From contig NZ_CP045293.1 in assembly GCF_009363075.1 (NCBI RefSeq), positions 2,914,001 to 2,978,000 on the forward strand: a stretch of DNA of 64,000 nt. Reading direction: 5' to 3'. Positions 34,983 through 45,045 of this stretch are shown one piece after another. Under the pieces are notes generated by a model. The model was not told the origin of the DNA. It saw only the letters and a program-made list of their open reading frames with translations, and did not search any database. The position numbers and the translations under genes are program-made. Source of the DNA: Paenibacillus guangzhouensis (GTDB lineage Bacteria; Bacillota; Bacilli; Paenibacillales; Paenibacillaceae). Within the stretch, counting starts at the first letter, position 1. Every line of letters starts with the position of its first letter.

Positions 34983-36174
34983 CTGTGCCACCTCCCAAGT
35001 ATTTCATGATGGATTCAACATCCTTATCCCCGCGTCCAGATAACGACACGACGATGATTTGATCCGGACTCATGGTCGGTGCAACCTTCACAACCTGGGC
35101 AATCGCATGCGCAGATTCCAGCGCCGGAATAATACCTTCTGTACGACAGAGCAATTGTAGTGCTTCTAATGCCTCATCATCTCGGATAGGAACATACTCA
35201 GCTCGGCCAGAATCCTTCAGATAAGCATGTTCTGGTCCAACGCCAGGGTAATCCAAGCCTGCTGAAATGGAGTGCGCTTCGATGACTTGTCCATATTCAT
35301 CTTGCAGAAGATAACTCATCGAGCCTTGAAAGACACCTTTGGAGCCTTTCGTCATCGTTGCCGCATGGAATTCTGTATTTACCCCTCGGCCTGCCGCTTC
35401 AACACCGATTAATCGAACAGATTCATCTTGAACGAACGGATAGAAGATCCCCATCGCATTGCTGCCGCCGCCAACAGCTGCGACAACTGCATCTGGCAGT
35501 CGGCCTTCCGCCTCCAAGATTTGAGCTCTCGCTTCATCCCCGATGATTCGTTGAAAATCACGCACCATCATCGGATAAGGATGCGGACCAACAACAGAAC
35601 CCAAAATGTAGAATGTATCCTGCACGTTGCTTACCCAGTATCTTAACGCTTCATTTCCCGCATCCTTGAGCGTTTTTGAACCCGATGTTACAGGAATCAC
35701 TTCGGATCCGAGCAATTTCATGCGGAACACATTCAGTTGCTGACGTTTGGTGTCCTCTTCGCCCATGAACACTTTACACTCAAGTCCCAGTAATGCCGCT
35801 ACGGTCGCCGTTGCTACACCATGCTGTCCTGCACCTGTCTCGGCTATCACCTTTGTCTTGCCCATCCGCTTCGCGAGTAGAGCTTGCGCAATCGTATTGT
35901 TGATTTTATGCGCTCCGGTATGGTTCAAGTCTTCACGCTTCAGATAGACTTTGGCTCCGCCTAAATGCGAAGATAGTCGCTCTGCATAATAAAGCGGTGT
36001 CTGTCTTCCGGAATACTGCTTGAGCAAATAGTTCAACTCTTCGATAAACGTTGGGTCTTGCGTATATTGATGATAAGCTGACTCCAATTCTAATAATGCG
36101 TTCATCAATGTCTCAGGAACGAATCTTCCTCCGAATTCACCGAAACGTCCATGCTGATCTGGTACCTGTTTCAT
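34963..36174 (-). CDS. trpB: Tryptophan synthase beta chain
   Basis: PLP enzyme joining indole and serine to make tryptophan. The 403 residues include [11 protein letters not shown], the PLP lysine in [21 protein letters not shown] and [13 protein letters not shown]. The start ATG overlaps the trpF stop (ATGA). TrpB1-type length and motifs. Confidence 0.97.
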   Translation of the reverse strand: MKQVPDQHGRFGEFGGRFVPETLMNALLELESAYHQYTQDPTFIEELNYLLKQYSGRQTPLYYAERLSSHLGGAKVYLKREDLNHTGAHKINNTIAQALLAKRMGKTKVIAETGAGQHGVATATVAALLGLECKVFMGEEDTKRQQLNVFRMKLLGSEVIPVTSGSKTLKDAGNEALRYWVSNVQDTFYILGSVVGPHPYPMMVRDFQRIIGDEARAQILEAEGRLPDAVVAAVGGGSNAMGIFYPFVQDESVRLIGVEAAGRGVNTEFHAATMTKGSKGVFQGSMSYLLQDEYGQVIEAHSISAGLDYPGVGPEHAYLKDSGRAEYVPIRDDEALEALQLLCRTEGIIPALESAHAIAQVVKVAPTMSPDQIIVVSLSGRGDKDVESIMKYLGGGTDANESH

Positions 36175-36857
36175 TGTAACTTCACCCTTTCTACAAATGC
36201 TGTCACTTTCGCGATGTCTTTTACGCCGCCTGTCTCAACGCCACTGGATACATCTACCCCATCCGGTGCCCGTTCTACGATCAATCGCCGAACATTATCT
36301 GGATCTAACCCGCCAGCAACGATTAGCTTGATACCAGCCTCTCTCGCCCATGATTGGTATGGAACGATTAAATCCCAATCAAAGGTCTTGCCGGACCCGC
36401 CAATATATACAGGATCATAGCTATCCAAGAGAAAAGCATCGACAACCCCACGATAGGCGTCCCATGCTTCAGGTCCCTTATCATTCTCCTGATCCAACTT
36501 CATCGAATGTGCTTTGTAAATTTGAACGTGGCAGTTGTCTTTCAGTGCCTTGCAGAATTCAGGACTTTCTTGTCCGTGCAACTGCACGACATCCAGCGGG
36601 ACTGTGCGTAATAATTCGACGACTTCATGCAAATCAGGGTTCACGAATACGCCAACCGTCAAAGGTATAGTCCTATTCTGCTCACGAAGATAGGCAATCA
36701 TCTGGGCTGCCTGCTCCAGGCTAACCCGTCGTTTACTTTTCGCGAATACAAATCCGATTTGATCGATAGGTAAGTGTATCATCGATTTTAGCACTTCAAC
36801 GCTTTGAAGTCCACAAATTTTCACCGTCGGCACGTTCGTCATTTGTTCCACAGTCAT
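36171..36857 (-). CDS. trpF: Phosphoribosylanthranilate isomerase
   Basis: TIM-barrel isomerase of 228 residues. The catalytic Cys lies in VKICGLQS (about residue 13); the later VQLHGQE and [10 protein letters not shown] phosphate-binding end are intact, with the active Asp in [20 protein letters not shown]. Coupled by ATGA overlaps to both trpC and trpB. Confidence 0.96.
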   Translation of the reverse strand: MTVEQMTNVPTVKICGLQSVEVLKSMIHLPIDQIGFVFAKSKRRVSLEQAAQMIAYLREQNRTIPLTVGVFVNPDLHEVVELLRTVPLDVVQLHGQESPEFCKALKDNCHVQIYKAHSMKLDQENDKGPEAWDAYRGVVDAFLLDSYDPVYIGGSGKTFDWDLIVPYQSWAREAGIKLIVAGGLDPDNVRRLIVERAPDGVDVSSGVETGGVKDIAKVTAFVERVKLQ

Positions 36858-37663
36858 GAGCGTAACCCCTTTAAAGGCGCCTCGCCCATCAGACCATTGA
36901 TCGCTTGTTCAACCGATTCCTGACGCATGAAATGCTCACCAATCAATACAGCTTGCGCGCCGATAGACTGCAAATATGAAATATCAGCTGTGCTTGAAAT
37001 CCCGCTTTCACTCACATTGGTAACCCCCTTCGGCATCAAGCTGATGAGCTCTTCCGTCGTCCGGATATTCGTCTCGAATGTATGCAGATTGCGGTTATTC
37101 ACCCCGATTAATGTCGCTGTCCCGATATCGAGCACAGTCTCGAGTTCGGCACGGTCATGCACCTCGACCAACACATCAAGTCCAATCGACTTCGCCGTAC
37201 GATGATAGGCTGCGAGCTGCTCCTTCGTAAGAATCGCGGCAATTAACAGCACAGCGTCTGCGCCTATTAATCGCGCCTCATATATTTGACGTTCATCAAT
37301 AATAAAATCTTTGCGAAGGATCGGTACATTCACGGCTTCGCGCACAGCTGTCAAATAACTGTTGCTTCCTTGAAAATAGTCCGTATCGGTCAATACCGAG
37401 ATACAATCTGTTCCCGCTGCTTCATAATCTTTTGCTAATGCAACCGGATGAAAATCAGGACGAATCAGCCCTTTGGACGGCGAAGCTTTCTTCACCTCTG
37501 CAATCAGTCCCATCGCGCGGTGACGTCCCGTCGATAGTGCCTTCTCAAATCCTAAGCATGCTGGCATTTGTGAAATTTGCTGCTCTGCAATGGACAATTG
37601 GAATGTGTCGGCCAGTTGCGCCACTTCCAGCTTTTTGGTTGCTACAATCCGATCAAGAAACAT
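36854..37663 (-). CDS. trpC: Indole-3-glycerol-phosphate synthase
   Basis: Closes the indole ring. The 269-residue barrel has IAEVKKASPSKG (catalytic Lys, near residue 55), LRKDFIIDERQIYEAR, GVNNRNLHTFE and SESGISSTADI. Overlaps trpD by 11 bases at its start. Confidence 0.97.
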   Translation of the reverse strand: MFLDRIVATKKLEVAQLADTFQLSIAEQQISQMPACLGFEKALSTGRHRAMGLIAEVKKASPSKGLIRPDFHPVALAKDYEAAGTDCISVLTDTDYFQGSNSYLTAVREAVNVPILRKDFIIDERQIYEARLIGADAVLLIAAILTKEQLAAYHRTAKSIGLDVLVEVHDRAELETVLDIGTATLIGVNNRNLHTFETNIRTTEELISLMPKGVTNVSESGISSTADISYLQSIGAQAVLIGEHFMRQESVEQAINGLMGEAPLKGLRS

Positions 37664-38696
37664 AAGCCATTTCCCCTGTCGTCTTAATAAGTTGTTCTAA
37701 TTTCGCGAGCGCTCTGCCCGAATCAATTAGCTCCCCAGCCAATTTCACGCCTTCTTGAATCGTTGAGGACTGACCAGAGACATAGATGCAAGCCCCGGCA
37801 TTCGCAAGGACGATGTCTCGATAAGCCCCCCGTTCGCCCTGAAGGATATTCCGTATAATCATCGCATTCGTCTCCGCATCGCCGCCCAAGACATCCCCCA
37901 AGGAATGCGTGCGCAATCCCAGCTGCTCCGGATCGATATCGAATGTTCGAAGATCGCCTTGTCGAAGCTCTGTAACACGAGTTGGAGCCGATATGCTAAT
38001 CTCATCTAGTCCATCATGGCTCGATACGACCATCGCCCGCTTCAGCCCTAGCTGTTGAAGAACTCCGCCGATCGTCTCCGTCTTGGAACGATCATAGATA
38101 CCGAGCAATTGGCGGTCAGCGCCCGCCGGATTCGTGAGTGGTCCAAGCATGTTGAAGATCGTTCTTACGCCTAACTCACGACGCGGTCCAGCAGCATGCT
38201 TCATCGAAGGATGATAGACCTGCGCGAACATAAAACAAATATTGATGTCATTCAGACATTGTGCTGCAGCATTACTCGTCAAGTGAATATTGACGCCGAG
38301 GGCCTCGAGCACGTCCGCACTCCCTACTCGACCAGATGCCGTACGATTGCCGTGCTTGGCAACTCGAACACCGTTCGCCGAAGCGATAATCGCCGATACG
38401 GTCGAAATGTTAAATTTATGAATGCCAGACCCACCAGTACCGCAAGTATCGAGCAGTTGGTGCTGTTCTGTCAACACACGGTTCGATTTAGACCGCATAA
38501 CTTCCGCAAAGCCTGTAATTTCATCGACTGTCTCACCTTTGATCCGCATCGCGGTGAGGATGCTGCCGATTTGGGCTGAAGTCGCATGCCCTTCCATGAT
38601 CTCATGCATGATCTCCTGCGCTTCTTCACGGGTTAAATCATGGCCACCTATCAATTTGTCAATCGCATCAATAATCACTTGATCTTCTCTACTCAT
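37653..38696 (-). CDS. trpD: Anthranilate phosphoribosyltransferase
   Basis: Adds phosphoribosyl from PRPP to anthranilate. The 347 residues contain the CGTGGSGIHKFNIST PRPP loop (about residue 85), KHGNRTASG and the acidic pair in SSHDGLDEIS. AGGAGGAG precedes the ATG. Second gene of the operon; trpG is not in the operon, as in B. subtilis where it is elsewhere (pabA/trpG). Confidence 0.97.
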   Translation of the reverse strand: MSREDQVIIDAIDKLIGGHDLTREEAQEIMHEIMEGHATSAQIGSILTAMRIKGETVDEITGFAEVMRSKSNRVLTEQHQLLDTCGTGGSGIHKFNISTVSAIIASANGVRVAKHGNRTASGRVGSADVLEALGVNIHLTSNAAAQCLNDINICFMFAQVYHPSMKHAAGPRRELGVRTIFNMLGPLTNPAGADRQLLGIYDRSKTETIGGVLQQLGLKRAMVVSSHDGLDEISISAPTRVTELRQGDLRTFDIDPEQLGLRTHSLGDVLGGDAETNAMIIRNILQGERGAYRDIVLANAGACIYVSGQSSTIQEGVKLAGELIDSGRALAKLEQLIKTTGEMAYVS

Positions 38697-38730
38697 CTCT
38701 GCTCCTCCTCAATCTATTCTCAGCTACGAG

Positions 38731-40281
38731 CTAGGCTCTTACAAAATAATCTAAATTCGTATATTGCACTTCCGCTTTCTGTTGGTTCGGGAAAATGGCT
38801 TCCGCCATCCGAATCGCTTTCAAACAGCCCATCGCCTTGTTAACCGTCTCTTGGTACTCGTTCTCGGGAATGGAATCCCAGACAATGCCTGCACCGGCTT
38901 GCACATACGCGCGACCGTTCTTAAAGATCATCGTTCGAATCGTAATACATGTATCCATATTGCCGTTAAAACCGAGATAACCGATCGCTCCACCATACGC
39001 GCCGCGCGACTCCCGTTCCATCTCGGCAATAATCTCCATCGCTCGAATCTTCGGCGCCCCGGATAAGGTTCCCGCAGGCATGCAAGAGAGTAATGCATCG
39101 AAGAAGTCTTTATCCCGTCTGAGCTGTCCCGATACATTCGAAACAATGTGCATCACATGGGAATAACGTTCAATTTCCATATAGGAGTCGCACCGTACTG
39201 TGCCATATTCCGATACACGCCCGATATCATTGCGTCCTAAGTCAACCAACATCAAATGCTCCGCGCGTTCCTTCTCGTCAGCGAGCAATTCACGCTCTAG
39301 CGCTTCATCCTCTTCCGGTGTCGTTCCACGTGGCCTTGTACCCGCAATCGGCTTCGTCTCAATCCGTCCATCACTGACCTTCACGAGCGCTTCCGGGGAA
39401 GCTCCGACGATGACCTCGTCATCCATTTTCAAATAGTACATATATGGCGACGGGTTCATCGTTCGAAGTACACGATAGACTTGGAGAGGTGATACCTCAG
39501 TCTCGAGATGGAAGCGCTGGGACAGGACGACTTGAAAGATGTCCCCGGCTCGGATCAATTCCTTCGCTTGATTCACGTTCGCAATATATTGCTCTTTCGA
39601 AATGTTCGAAGCGACATCGCCAAGGTCGACTTGTTCCGGTATCGGATGACTGCTCATCATCCCATGAGGAATCGGTTGTCTTAAGCGATCCATCATCGAC
39701 TCGATTTTACGAACAGCCTGCTCGTAGAGCGTCTCGATATCCCGATCTAAGGCATAATCCGGAATATGAATATTCGCCATAACTTGAATTTGCTGTTTCA
39801 TATGGTCGAACGCAATCACTTGGTCGCAGAACATGAATTGGATATCATTCATGTTCATATCATCGACAGCGTGCGCTGGTAAGTTCTCGTAGTACTGCAG
39901 CAGATCATAGCCGAAGAACCCGATCGCCCCACCTGTAAATGGAGGCATGTGCTCGAGTGCTGGGGAACGGAAGGAACGCAAGTACGCTTTTAACGTCTCG
40001 ATCGGCTTCTCTTCCACCCGCTCGACATGACCTTTTTTCTCAATTTCAATCACACCGTTTTTACCACGAATCATTAGGAACGGGTCTGTACCAATAAACG
40101 AGTATCTTGCCCACTTCACACCGCCCTCGACACTCTCCAGCAAGAACGCTCTTGGTTCTTGATAGAAGTGTTGGAAGATCCGAATAGGTGTCTCGGTATC
40201 CGCCATGATCGTACGAACCACAGGGATGAGGTTATACTTCTCTGCATATTGCATCACTTGTTCTAAACTCGTATTGGTCAT
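38731..40281 (-). CDS. trpE: Anthranilate synthase component I
   Basis: Forms anthranilate from chorismate and ammonia or glutamine. The 516 residues show the tryptophan feedback motif LLESVEGG in the N-terminal domain and catalytic-domain motifs KPIAGTRPRGTTPEEDEALE, DLGRNDIGRV, YSHVMHIVSNVSG and AGTLSGAPKIRAMEII. First gene of the operon, with a TRAP-controlled leader upstream. The amidotransferase partner is not encoded here. Confidence 0.97.
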   Translation of the reverse strand: MTNTSLEQVMQYAEKYNLIPVVRTIMADTETPIRIFQHFYQEPRAFLLESVEGGVKWARYSFIGTDPFLMIRGKNGVIEIEKKGHVERVEEKPIETLKAYLRSFRSPALEHMPPFTGGAIGFFGYDLLQYYENLPAHAVDDMNMNDIQFMFCDQVIAFDHMKQQIQVMANIHIPDYALDRDIETLYEQAVRKIESMMDRLRQPIPHGMMSSHPIPEQVDLGDVASNISKEQYIANVNQAKELIRAGDIFQVVLSQRFHLETEVSPLQVYRVLRTMNPSPYMYYLKMDDEVIVGASPEALVKVSDGRIETKPIAGTRPRGTTPEEDEALERELLADEKERAEHLMLVDLGRNDIGRVSEYGTVRCDSYMEIERYSHVMHIVSNVSGQLRRDKDFFDALLSCMPAGTLSGAPKIRAMEIIAEMERESRGAYGGAIGYLGFNGNMDTCITIRTMIFKNGRAYVQAGAGIVWDSIPENEYQETVNKAMGCLKAIRMAEAIFPNQQKAEVQYTNLDYFVRA

Positions 40282-40327
40282 TTCGATTCACTCCTCGCAT
40301 TCGTGGTATTTGTCGCAGGATCTATAC

Positions 40328-40355
40328 AAAAAAAACCTCTACCAAAGGTAGAGGT
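40328..40355 (-). terminator. trp attenuator terminator
   Basis: Stem ACCTCTACC/GGTAGAGGT (40347-40355 with 40335-40343) followed by eight T residues, 50 bases before trpE. The obvious mechanism is attenuation. Confidence 0.9.
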
Positions 40356-40472
40356 CCGTTAGATATCGATAATGATTGCCCAGGAGTATGCGGAATAACA
40401 AGCTAAGCCCATGCCCAAATACGGCAAGAACGATAGGAATAGCCTATTCCATTGTACTCATCTCAAAAAAAA

Positions 40473-40535
40473 CTACACTCGACTGGACACTGCTCATCTC
40501 AACTCATCTATACTAGCTCTGCTCTGGCTCTGCTC
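40473..40535 (-). promoter_or_regulatory. TRAP (MtrB) binding site, 11 (G/T)AG triplets
   Basis: Reading the minus strand: GAG, GAG, GAG, GAG, TAG, TAG, GAG, GAG, GAG, then after a 12-base gap GAG, TAG. The first nine are spaced by two or three bases. This is the pattern that the 11-subunit TRAP ring binds. The mtrB gene is in the window (50712-50948). Confidence 0.88.
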
Positions 40536-40558
40536 ACAAACACTTACATATTATCAAC

Positions 40559-40587
40559 ACTATAACGTATCTGAGGAGTATCGTCAA
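40559..40587 (-). promoter_or_regulatory. Promoter of the trp operon
   Basis: TTGACG (40582-40587) and TATAGT (40559-40564) on the minus strand with a 17-base spacer, placed so that the RNA begins just before the TRAP site (start near 40552). Confidence 0.8.
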
Positions 40588-40633
40588 TCCATGATCCTAT
40601 TTTTATCCTGTCGTCATGCGGTTCAGAGGATTA

Positions 40634-40664
40634 TAAAAAAAGCCCGATCCTTACGGATCAGGCT
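40634..40664 (-). terminator. Terminator after aroH
   Basis: Stem AGCC(T)GATCC/GGATC(G)GGCT (40655-40664 with 40641-40650) followed by seven T residues; separates the aro operon from the trp operon. Confidence 0.88.
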
Positions 40665-40673
40665 CCTGCCATC

Positions 40674-41045
40674 CTAATTCTGTTCTACAAGATCCGGACG
40701 AAGACGCTTCGCTTCATTCAGATAGACATGACGAACCTCATCTTGACGTTTCGTCGTATTCACTTGAACCATCAGACGGATACAACGTTCTAATCCACCC
40801 TTAACAGGAATTTCAATCGAGCACATAAGTGGCACAAGCTCCCACCCTCCCATCTGACGAATCGCTCTCGCCGGGAATGTCGCATCCAAATCCGTCGTCA
40901 TCGTCACGAATACAGAACATATATCTTCTGGAATAATATCGTTCACTCGTACAATTTCATTCAGCAGCACGATCGTCTCGGACAGAATTTCTTGATCATC
41001 ATTCGCCGTTACGGTCGTCGCTCCACGTATGCCGCGTACCATCAC
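40674..41045 (-). CDS. aroH: Chorismate mutase AroH
   Basis: Monofunctional chorismate mutase of 123 residues with an all-trimeric alpha/beta fold. Arg7 in VRGIRGATTV, the active-site Cys and Arg in PLMCSIEIPVKGGLERCIRLM are seen. It makes prephenate used by tyrA. The GTG start lies directly after the aroB stop, with AAGGAGG eight bases before it. Confidence 0.95.
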   Translation of the reverse strand: MMVRGIRGATTVTANDDQEILSETIVLLNEIVRVNDIIPEDICSVFVTMTTDLDATFPARAIRQMGGWELVPLMCSIEIPVKGGLERCIRLMVQVNTTKRQDEVRHVYLNEAKRLRPDLVEQN

Positions 41046-42140
41046 CTAGATTTCCTCCTTCAATTCCATTACCACTTGACGAACTAGTTCTGCGGAGATA
41101 TTCTTCATGATCTCCACTTGTCCAATGGCCGTCGGGACAACGAAGACCATCGAGCCTTCTTTGAACTTCTTATCATGCATCATGGCGTCCATGATCTGAT
41201 CGACATTCAGATGCTGAGGGATCGAAGTCGGCAAACCAAACTTCGTGATGATCCGCTTCGTCTCTGCATGGATCGATGCGTCAAACCCAAGATGCTTCGC
41301 AACTAATGCAGAGCCTACCATGCCAATTGCAATGGCTTCCCCATGCAGCAGTTCATTGTAACCGGACACCGCTTCAAGTGCATGACCAATCGTATGGCCT
41401 AAATTCAGAATCGCCCTCAGATCATTCTCGCGTTCATCCTCTGCGACGACACTCGCTTTGACGCTGCATCCTTTGTACAATCCATAGCTAAGGGACTCCG
41501 GTTCTAATGCCAGCAAATGCTGCACATGCTCATCGATCCAAGCTACAAATTCAGCATCCCAGATCAGACCATGCTTGATCATCTCCGCCAACCCTGAAGC
41601 TACTTCACGAGATGGGAGCGTACGGAGGGTATCCAAATCATACAACACAAGTTCCGGTTGATGAAACGCGCCAATAATATTTTTCGCAAGGACATGATTC
41701 ACGCCGACTTTGCCGCCAACACTGCTATCATGGGCAAGAATTGTCGTTGGTACTTGGACGAACTTGATGCCGCGCATGTAAGATGCAGCTACGAACCCTG
41801 CGAGATCGCCAACAACGCCGCCACCCAAGGCAACCACGGTCGATGACCGATCAAGACCTGCCTCAAGCGCCACGGTAACAATCTCTTCCAGCTGCGACAG
41901 CGACTTCGACTTTTCTCCGGATGGAACAATAAAGCTAACCGTACGATATCCCCCTGATTGAAGCGCGGATTCGAGCACCGATAAATAGTGAGGTGCTACA
42001 GACGAATCAGTCACGATCAATAATGGACTTTTCGTTGTTATACCACGTTGTGTGAAGAACTGCGCCGCTTGGTGAAGCAACCCTGCACCAAAATAAATCG
42101 GATAAGATCTTTCCCCTAAATCAACTGTCAGTTCTCTCAT
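41046..42140 (-). CDS. aroB: 3-dehydroquinate synthase
   Basis: NAD- and metal-dependent second shikimate-pathway enzyme, 364 residues. GGGVVGDLAGFVAASYMRGI (NAD, about 100), DSSVGGKVGVNHVLAKN and metal ligands in EMIKHGLI and LNLGHTIGHALE, HGEAIAIGM are intact. Coupled by one base to aroC's stop. Confidence 0.96.
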   Translation of the reverse strand: MRELTVDLGERSYPIYFGAGLLHQAAQFFTQRGITTKSPLLIVTDSSVAPHYLSVLESALQSGGYRTVSFIVPSGEKSKSLSQLEEIVTVALEAGLDRSSTVVALGGGVVGDLAGFVAASYMRGIKFVQVPTTILAHDSSVGGKVGVNHVLAKNIIGAFHQPELVLYDLDTLRTLPSREVASGLAEMIKHGLIWDAEFVAWIDEHVQHLLALEPESLSYGLYKGCSVKASVVAEDERENDLRAILNLGHTIGHALEAVSGYNELLHGEAIAIGMVGSALVAKHLGFDASIHAETKRIITKFGLPTSIPQHLNVDQIMDAMMHDKKFKEGSMVFVVPTAIGQVEIMKNISAELVRQVVMELKEEI

Positions 42141-42141
42141 A

Positions 42142-43311
42142 TTAGTAACGCTCCAATTGGGCTAAGTAATTGTTCACGTTCGCACGGATTTCCTCGATGG
42201 AATCGCCGCCGAATTTCTCTAGGAACGCCTTCGCGACTTCCCATGCTACGACATGCTCCATCACGACACTCGCAGCAGGAACTGCGCAGCTATCTGAACG
42301 CTCCACTTGTGCCGTGAACGGTTCTTTCGTATCAATATCCACGCTCGCGAGCGGCTTGTATAAGGTTGGAATTGGCTTCATGACGCCGCGAACGACGATC
42401 GGCATGCCATTGGTCATCCCGCCTTCAAATCCGCCAAGACGGTTCGATGCGCGGTGATAGCCTTTTTCTTCGCTGTACAGAATTTCATCATGAACTTGTG
42501 ATCCACGAATTTTACCCGCTTCAAATCCAATACCGATCTCACAGCCTTTGAACGCGTTGATCGACATCACTGCTTGTGCGATTCGTCCATCCAATTTGCG
42601 ATCATATTGGACATGGCTTCCAAGGCCGATGGGCACACCTTCAATAATACATTCAACGATCCCGCCGATGGAATCGCCTTCCGCCTTAATCTGATCGATA
42701 TAAGCTTCCATCTTCTTCTCTGTCTCTTGATCGACAACACGAACCGAAGACTCTTCTGTAAGACGAATCAGTTCATCCAATGGTAAATCATTCGCAGGTG
42801 CTTCAATTTCTCCAATACGAATTACTTGTCCGCCGACTTTAATGCCGAATTCTGCAAGGAGCTGACGTGCAATCGCACCGCAAGCTACACGCGCTGCAGT
42901 CTCACGCGCACTGGAACGTTCTAGTACATTACGTAGATCTGTTAGATTATATTTCAAGCCACCGTTCAAATCAGCATGACCCGGGCGAGGACGGTGTACA
43001 CGGCGTTTCTCTTCGTCTGTACCCTCCATCGGCTCGATGTTCATGATCTTCGTCCAGTGCTTCCAGTCATTATTCTCAACAACAAGCGCAACAGGCGCTC
43101 CAGTCGTCTTCCCATGACGTACGCCACCTACGATGTTCGCTGTATCTTTCTCGATTTGCATCCGACGGCCGCGTCCATATCCCTTCTGACGACGATGTAA
43201 TTGGAAATTCAGTTCTTCGAAATCTAAAGTCAAATTACTAGGCAGTCCTTCAATAATTGCCGTAAGCTGTGGTCCGTGGGTTTCACCAGCTGTCAAATAA
43301 CGTAAACTCAC
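42142..43311 (-). CDS. aroC: Chorismate synthase
   Basis: Last step of the shikimate pathway, FMN-dependent. The 389 residues include [47 protein letters not shown] and [10 protein letters not shown]. Called aroF in B. subtilis. The GTG at 43311 is chosen because GGGGGA lies 7 bases before it; the open frame continues 11 codons without a ribosome site. First gene of the aroC-aroB-aroH operon with its own promoter. Confidence 0.96.
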   Translation of the reverse strand: MSLRYLTAGETHGPQLTAIIEGLPSNLTLDFEELNFQLHRRQKGYGRGRRMQIEKDTANIVGGVRHGKTTGAPVALVVENNDWKHWTKIMNIEPMEGTDEEKRRVHRPRPGHADLNGGLKYNLTDLRNVLERSSARETAARVACGAIARQLLAEFGIKVGGQVIRIGEIEAPANDLPLDELIRLTEESSVRVVDQETEKKMEAYIDQIKAEGDSIGGIVECIIEGVPIGLGSHVQYDRKLDGRIAQAVMSINAFKGCEIGIGFEAGKIRGSQVHDEILYSEEKGYHRASNRLGGFEGGMTNGMPIVVRGVMKPIPTLYKPLASVDIDTKEPFTAQVERSDSCAVPAASVVMEHVVAWEVAKAFLEKFGGDSIEEIRANVNNYLAQLERY

Positions 43312-43373
43312 GTTGCTTTCCCCCTTTAAACTGTAAAACTGCAATTGGCTAAAATCCGTTAATATCTTGACTC

Positions 43374-43402
43374 ATTATAGTATAGGAGGATACGTTTGAC
43401 AA
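43374..43402 (-). promoter_or_regulatory. Promoter of aroC-aroB-aroH
   Basis: TTGTCA (43397-43402) and TATAAT (43374-43379), spacer 17 bases, minus strand, 60 bases upstream of aroC. Confidence 0.8.
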
Positions 43403-43416
43403 CCAAGCGATACAAA

Positions 43417-43455
43417 AACACCTTCACCACGCAAACTCGCGTCAGTGAAGGTGTT
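43417..43455 (-). terminator. Terminator of the cheR-side transcript
   Basis: Stem AACACCTTCAC/GTGAAGGTGTT (43445-43455 with 43417-43427) plus a T-rich tail TTTGTATCG; it separates the 54-residue gene from aroC. Confidence 0.8.
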
Positions 43456-43494
43456 CATTCATCCGATTTCATTTTCCATGAGGGCCTTGCCTAG

Positions 43495-43659
43495 CTATCC
43501 GTTAGCTGAATGTTTCTTAAGTGCAATCGGAACATCCGCGAATTGCGGATCATTCATGATCCCTTTCATCTGTACAGATTCAACGCCTAATATTTGCGCA
43601 CACTCTTGTATCGTAAGGAATCCACGACGATATGCAGCTATGACTTTCCGTTTGTCCAT
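43495..43659 (-). CDS. Small 54-residue protein with HTH-like segment
   Basis: A short gene missed by length filters. GGAGGG lies seven bases before the ATG at 43659. The product MDKRKVIAAYRRGF...NG has one helix-turn-helix-like part, LTIQECAQILGVESVQMKG. No family recognised. It lies between cheR and the aroC operon and ends in a terminator, in a place where B. subtilis has no such gene. A DNA-binding or protein-binding role is possible but unproven. Confidence 0.65.
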   Translation of the reverse strand: MDKRKVIAAYRRGFLTIQECAQILGVESVQMKGIMNDPQFADVPIALKKHSANG

Positions 43660-43733
43660 TCTGCGAACCCTCCAAATTTGGCACTTGTCCATAGTATTGG
43701 CAGGATTCCATCATGGTATACATCGGATCGGAA

Positions 43734-44525
43734 TTATTTCTTCCGATAGAAGAAAGTCTCGGTCGACTCAAGGGAATATTGTCCTGGCGTAAAGATCTGT
43801 TCTGTACTGCCAACGAATAATACGCCGCCAGGCCGAAGCGCTCTTGCGAATTTGTGATATAACATCGTCTTCGCTTCTTCCGTAAAATAGATCATGACAT
43901 TCCTGCAAATAATTAAATCATATTGTGAATCGAAGGAATCTTCGAGTAAATTCTGTTTCTTAAATTGAATGGATTGCGTAAGTTCAGGTTTGACATGATA
44001 ATAATCGCCTTGCTTCGTAAAATAACGTGCGACATAGTCCGGTGGAACTTCCTTCAGTGATCGTTCCTGATATAACGCATCCTTCGCACGCTGCAATGCG
44101 CCGTCATCAATATCCGTGGCATGCACTTGACTAGATCGGAGCAAACCTGCTTCGGCCAAGATCATTGCTAACGAATAGGGTTCTTCCCCTGTGGAACAAG
44201 CTGCACTCCACACTTTTAACCGTGGGTTATTTTTATGTAAGGCAGGTAATATGATCGTTCGAAGAACATCCCATCGGTTAGGATTGCGCCAAAATTCCGA
44301 TACATTGATCGTCATCCGATCAAGGAACTCATAAAATAACACTTTATCCTTCATCATCGCTTCGTAGAACGACACAAACGTATTATGCCCGTGTTTAAGG
44401 CGAAGCGTCGTTAAACGACGCTTCATCTGTGCTTCCTTATATTGTGCAAGATTAATACCGGATTTCTCCTTAATCTTGCGTATAAATGCAGTATAGTCTT
44501 CGTCTCTCTCTAATAGGTTCTCCAT
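43734..44525 (-). CDS. cheR: Chemotaxis protein methyltransferase CheR
   Basis: S-adenosylmethionine-dependent enzyme that methylates glutamates on chemoreceptors. The 263 residues have an N-terminal helical domain (FIRKIKEKSGINLAQYKEAQ), then a SAM-binding domain with KVWSAACSTGEEPYSLAMILAE, VHATDIDDGALQRAK and FDLIICRNVMIYF variant DLIICRNVMIYFTEE. Position between ndk and aroC matches B. subtilis. Other che genes are elsewhere. Confidence 0.95.
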   Translation of the reverse strand: MENLLERDEDYTAFIRKIKEKSGINLAQYKEAQMKRRLTTLRLKHGHNTFVSFYEAMMKDKVLFYEFLDRMTINVSEFWRNPNRWDVLRTIILPALHKNNPRLKVWSAACSTGEEPYSLAMILAEAGLLRSSQVHATDIDDGALQRAKDALYQERSLKEVPPDYVARYFTKQGDYYHVKPELTQSIQFKKQNLLEDSFDSQYDLIICRNVMIYFTEEAKTMLYHKFARALRPGGVLFVGSTEQIFTPGQYSLESTETFFYRKK

Positions 44526-44544
44526 CCAAACATCACCTTCCGGA

Positions 44545-44988
44545 CTAGATCCAAGGTTTAATTGCTCTCTCGTAGCTGACTAATTCATGAGGTTCAAAAA
44601 AGTTGTTAATCTCACGCGCCGCGCTCTCTGGCGAGTCGGAGCCGTGGATGATATTGAAAGGCGTATGGACAGCGAAATCTCCGCGAATCGTCCCTGGAAG
44701 CGCATCCAATGTATTCGTCTTGCCAATGACCGTGCGTGCGAGTGGAATGACTTGATCAGCTTCCCATACCATGGCGAAAACTGGACCAGAAGTAATAAAA
44801 TCGACGAGTTCTCCAAAAAATGGTTTGGCCGCATGTTCTGCATAATGAAATTCGGCTTTCTCGCGCGGAATAACCATGAACTTAGCCGCAACAAGTTGAA
44901 ATCCCTTTTTCTCAAAACGACTTACGATTTCCCCAATGAGACCGCGTTGTACACCATCTGGTTTAACCATTAAAAATGTTCTTTCCAC
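44545..44988 (-). CDS. ndk: Nucleoside diphosphate kinase
   Basis: Balances NTP pools by phosphate transfer through a His. The 147 residues hold [27 protein letters not shown]-type [14 protein letters not shown] and the active-site His in [16 protein letters not shown]. The GTG at 44988 is chosen over a GTG three codons upstream because GAGGTG precedes it and the length fits the family. Confidence 0.95.
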   Translation of the reverse strand: MERTFLMVKPDGVQRGLIGEIVSRFEKKGFQLVAAKFMVIPREKAEFHYAEHAAKPFFGELVDFITSGPVFAMVWEADQVIPLARTVIGKTNTLDALPGTIRGDFAVHTPFNIIHGSDSPESAAREINNFFEPHELVSYERAIKPWI

Positions 44989-45045
44989 AACTTTCACCTC
45001 TCAAATTAGTCAAAAAACTATATATGCAATCGTTCACTACCTAGA

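Larger units (their letters stand above)
40282..40551 (-). promoter_or_regulatory. trp operon leader region
   Basis: About 270 nt of untranslated RNA precede trpE. They contain the TRAP site (40473-40535), a hairpin GGAATAG/CTATTCC (about 40440-40455) and the terminator at 40328-40355. A spacer of about 120 bases separates the TRAP site from the terminator, longer than in B. subtilis where the two directly overlap. No leader peptide with Trp codons was seen. Confidence 0.75.

Noticed and set aside
40411-40677. Plus-strand 88-codon frame in the trp leader
   Set aside because: It is antisense to the TRAP site and contains the reverse complement of regulatory repeats; no ribosome site.
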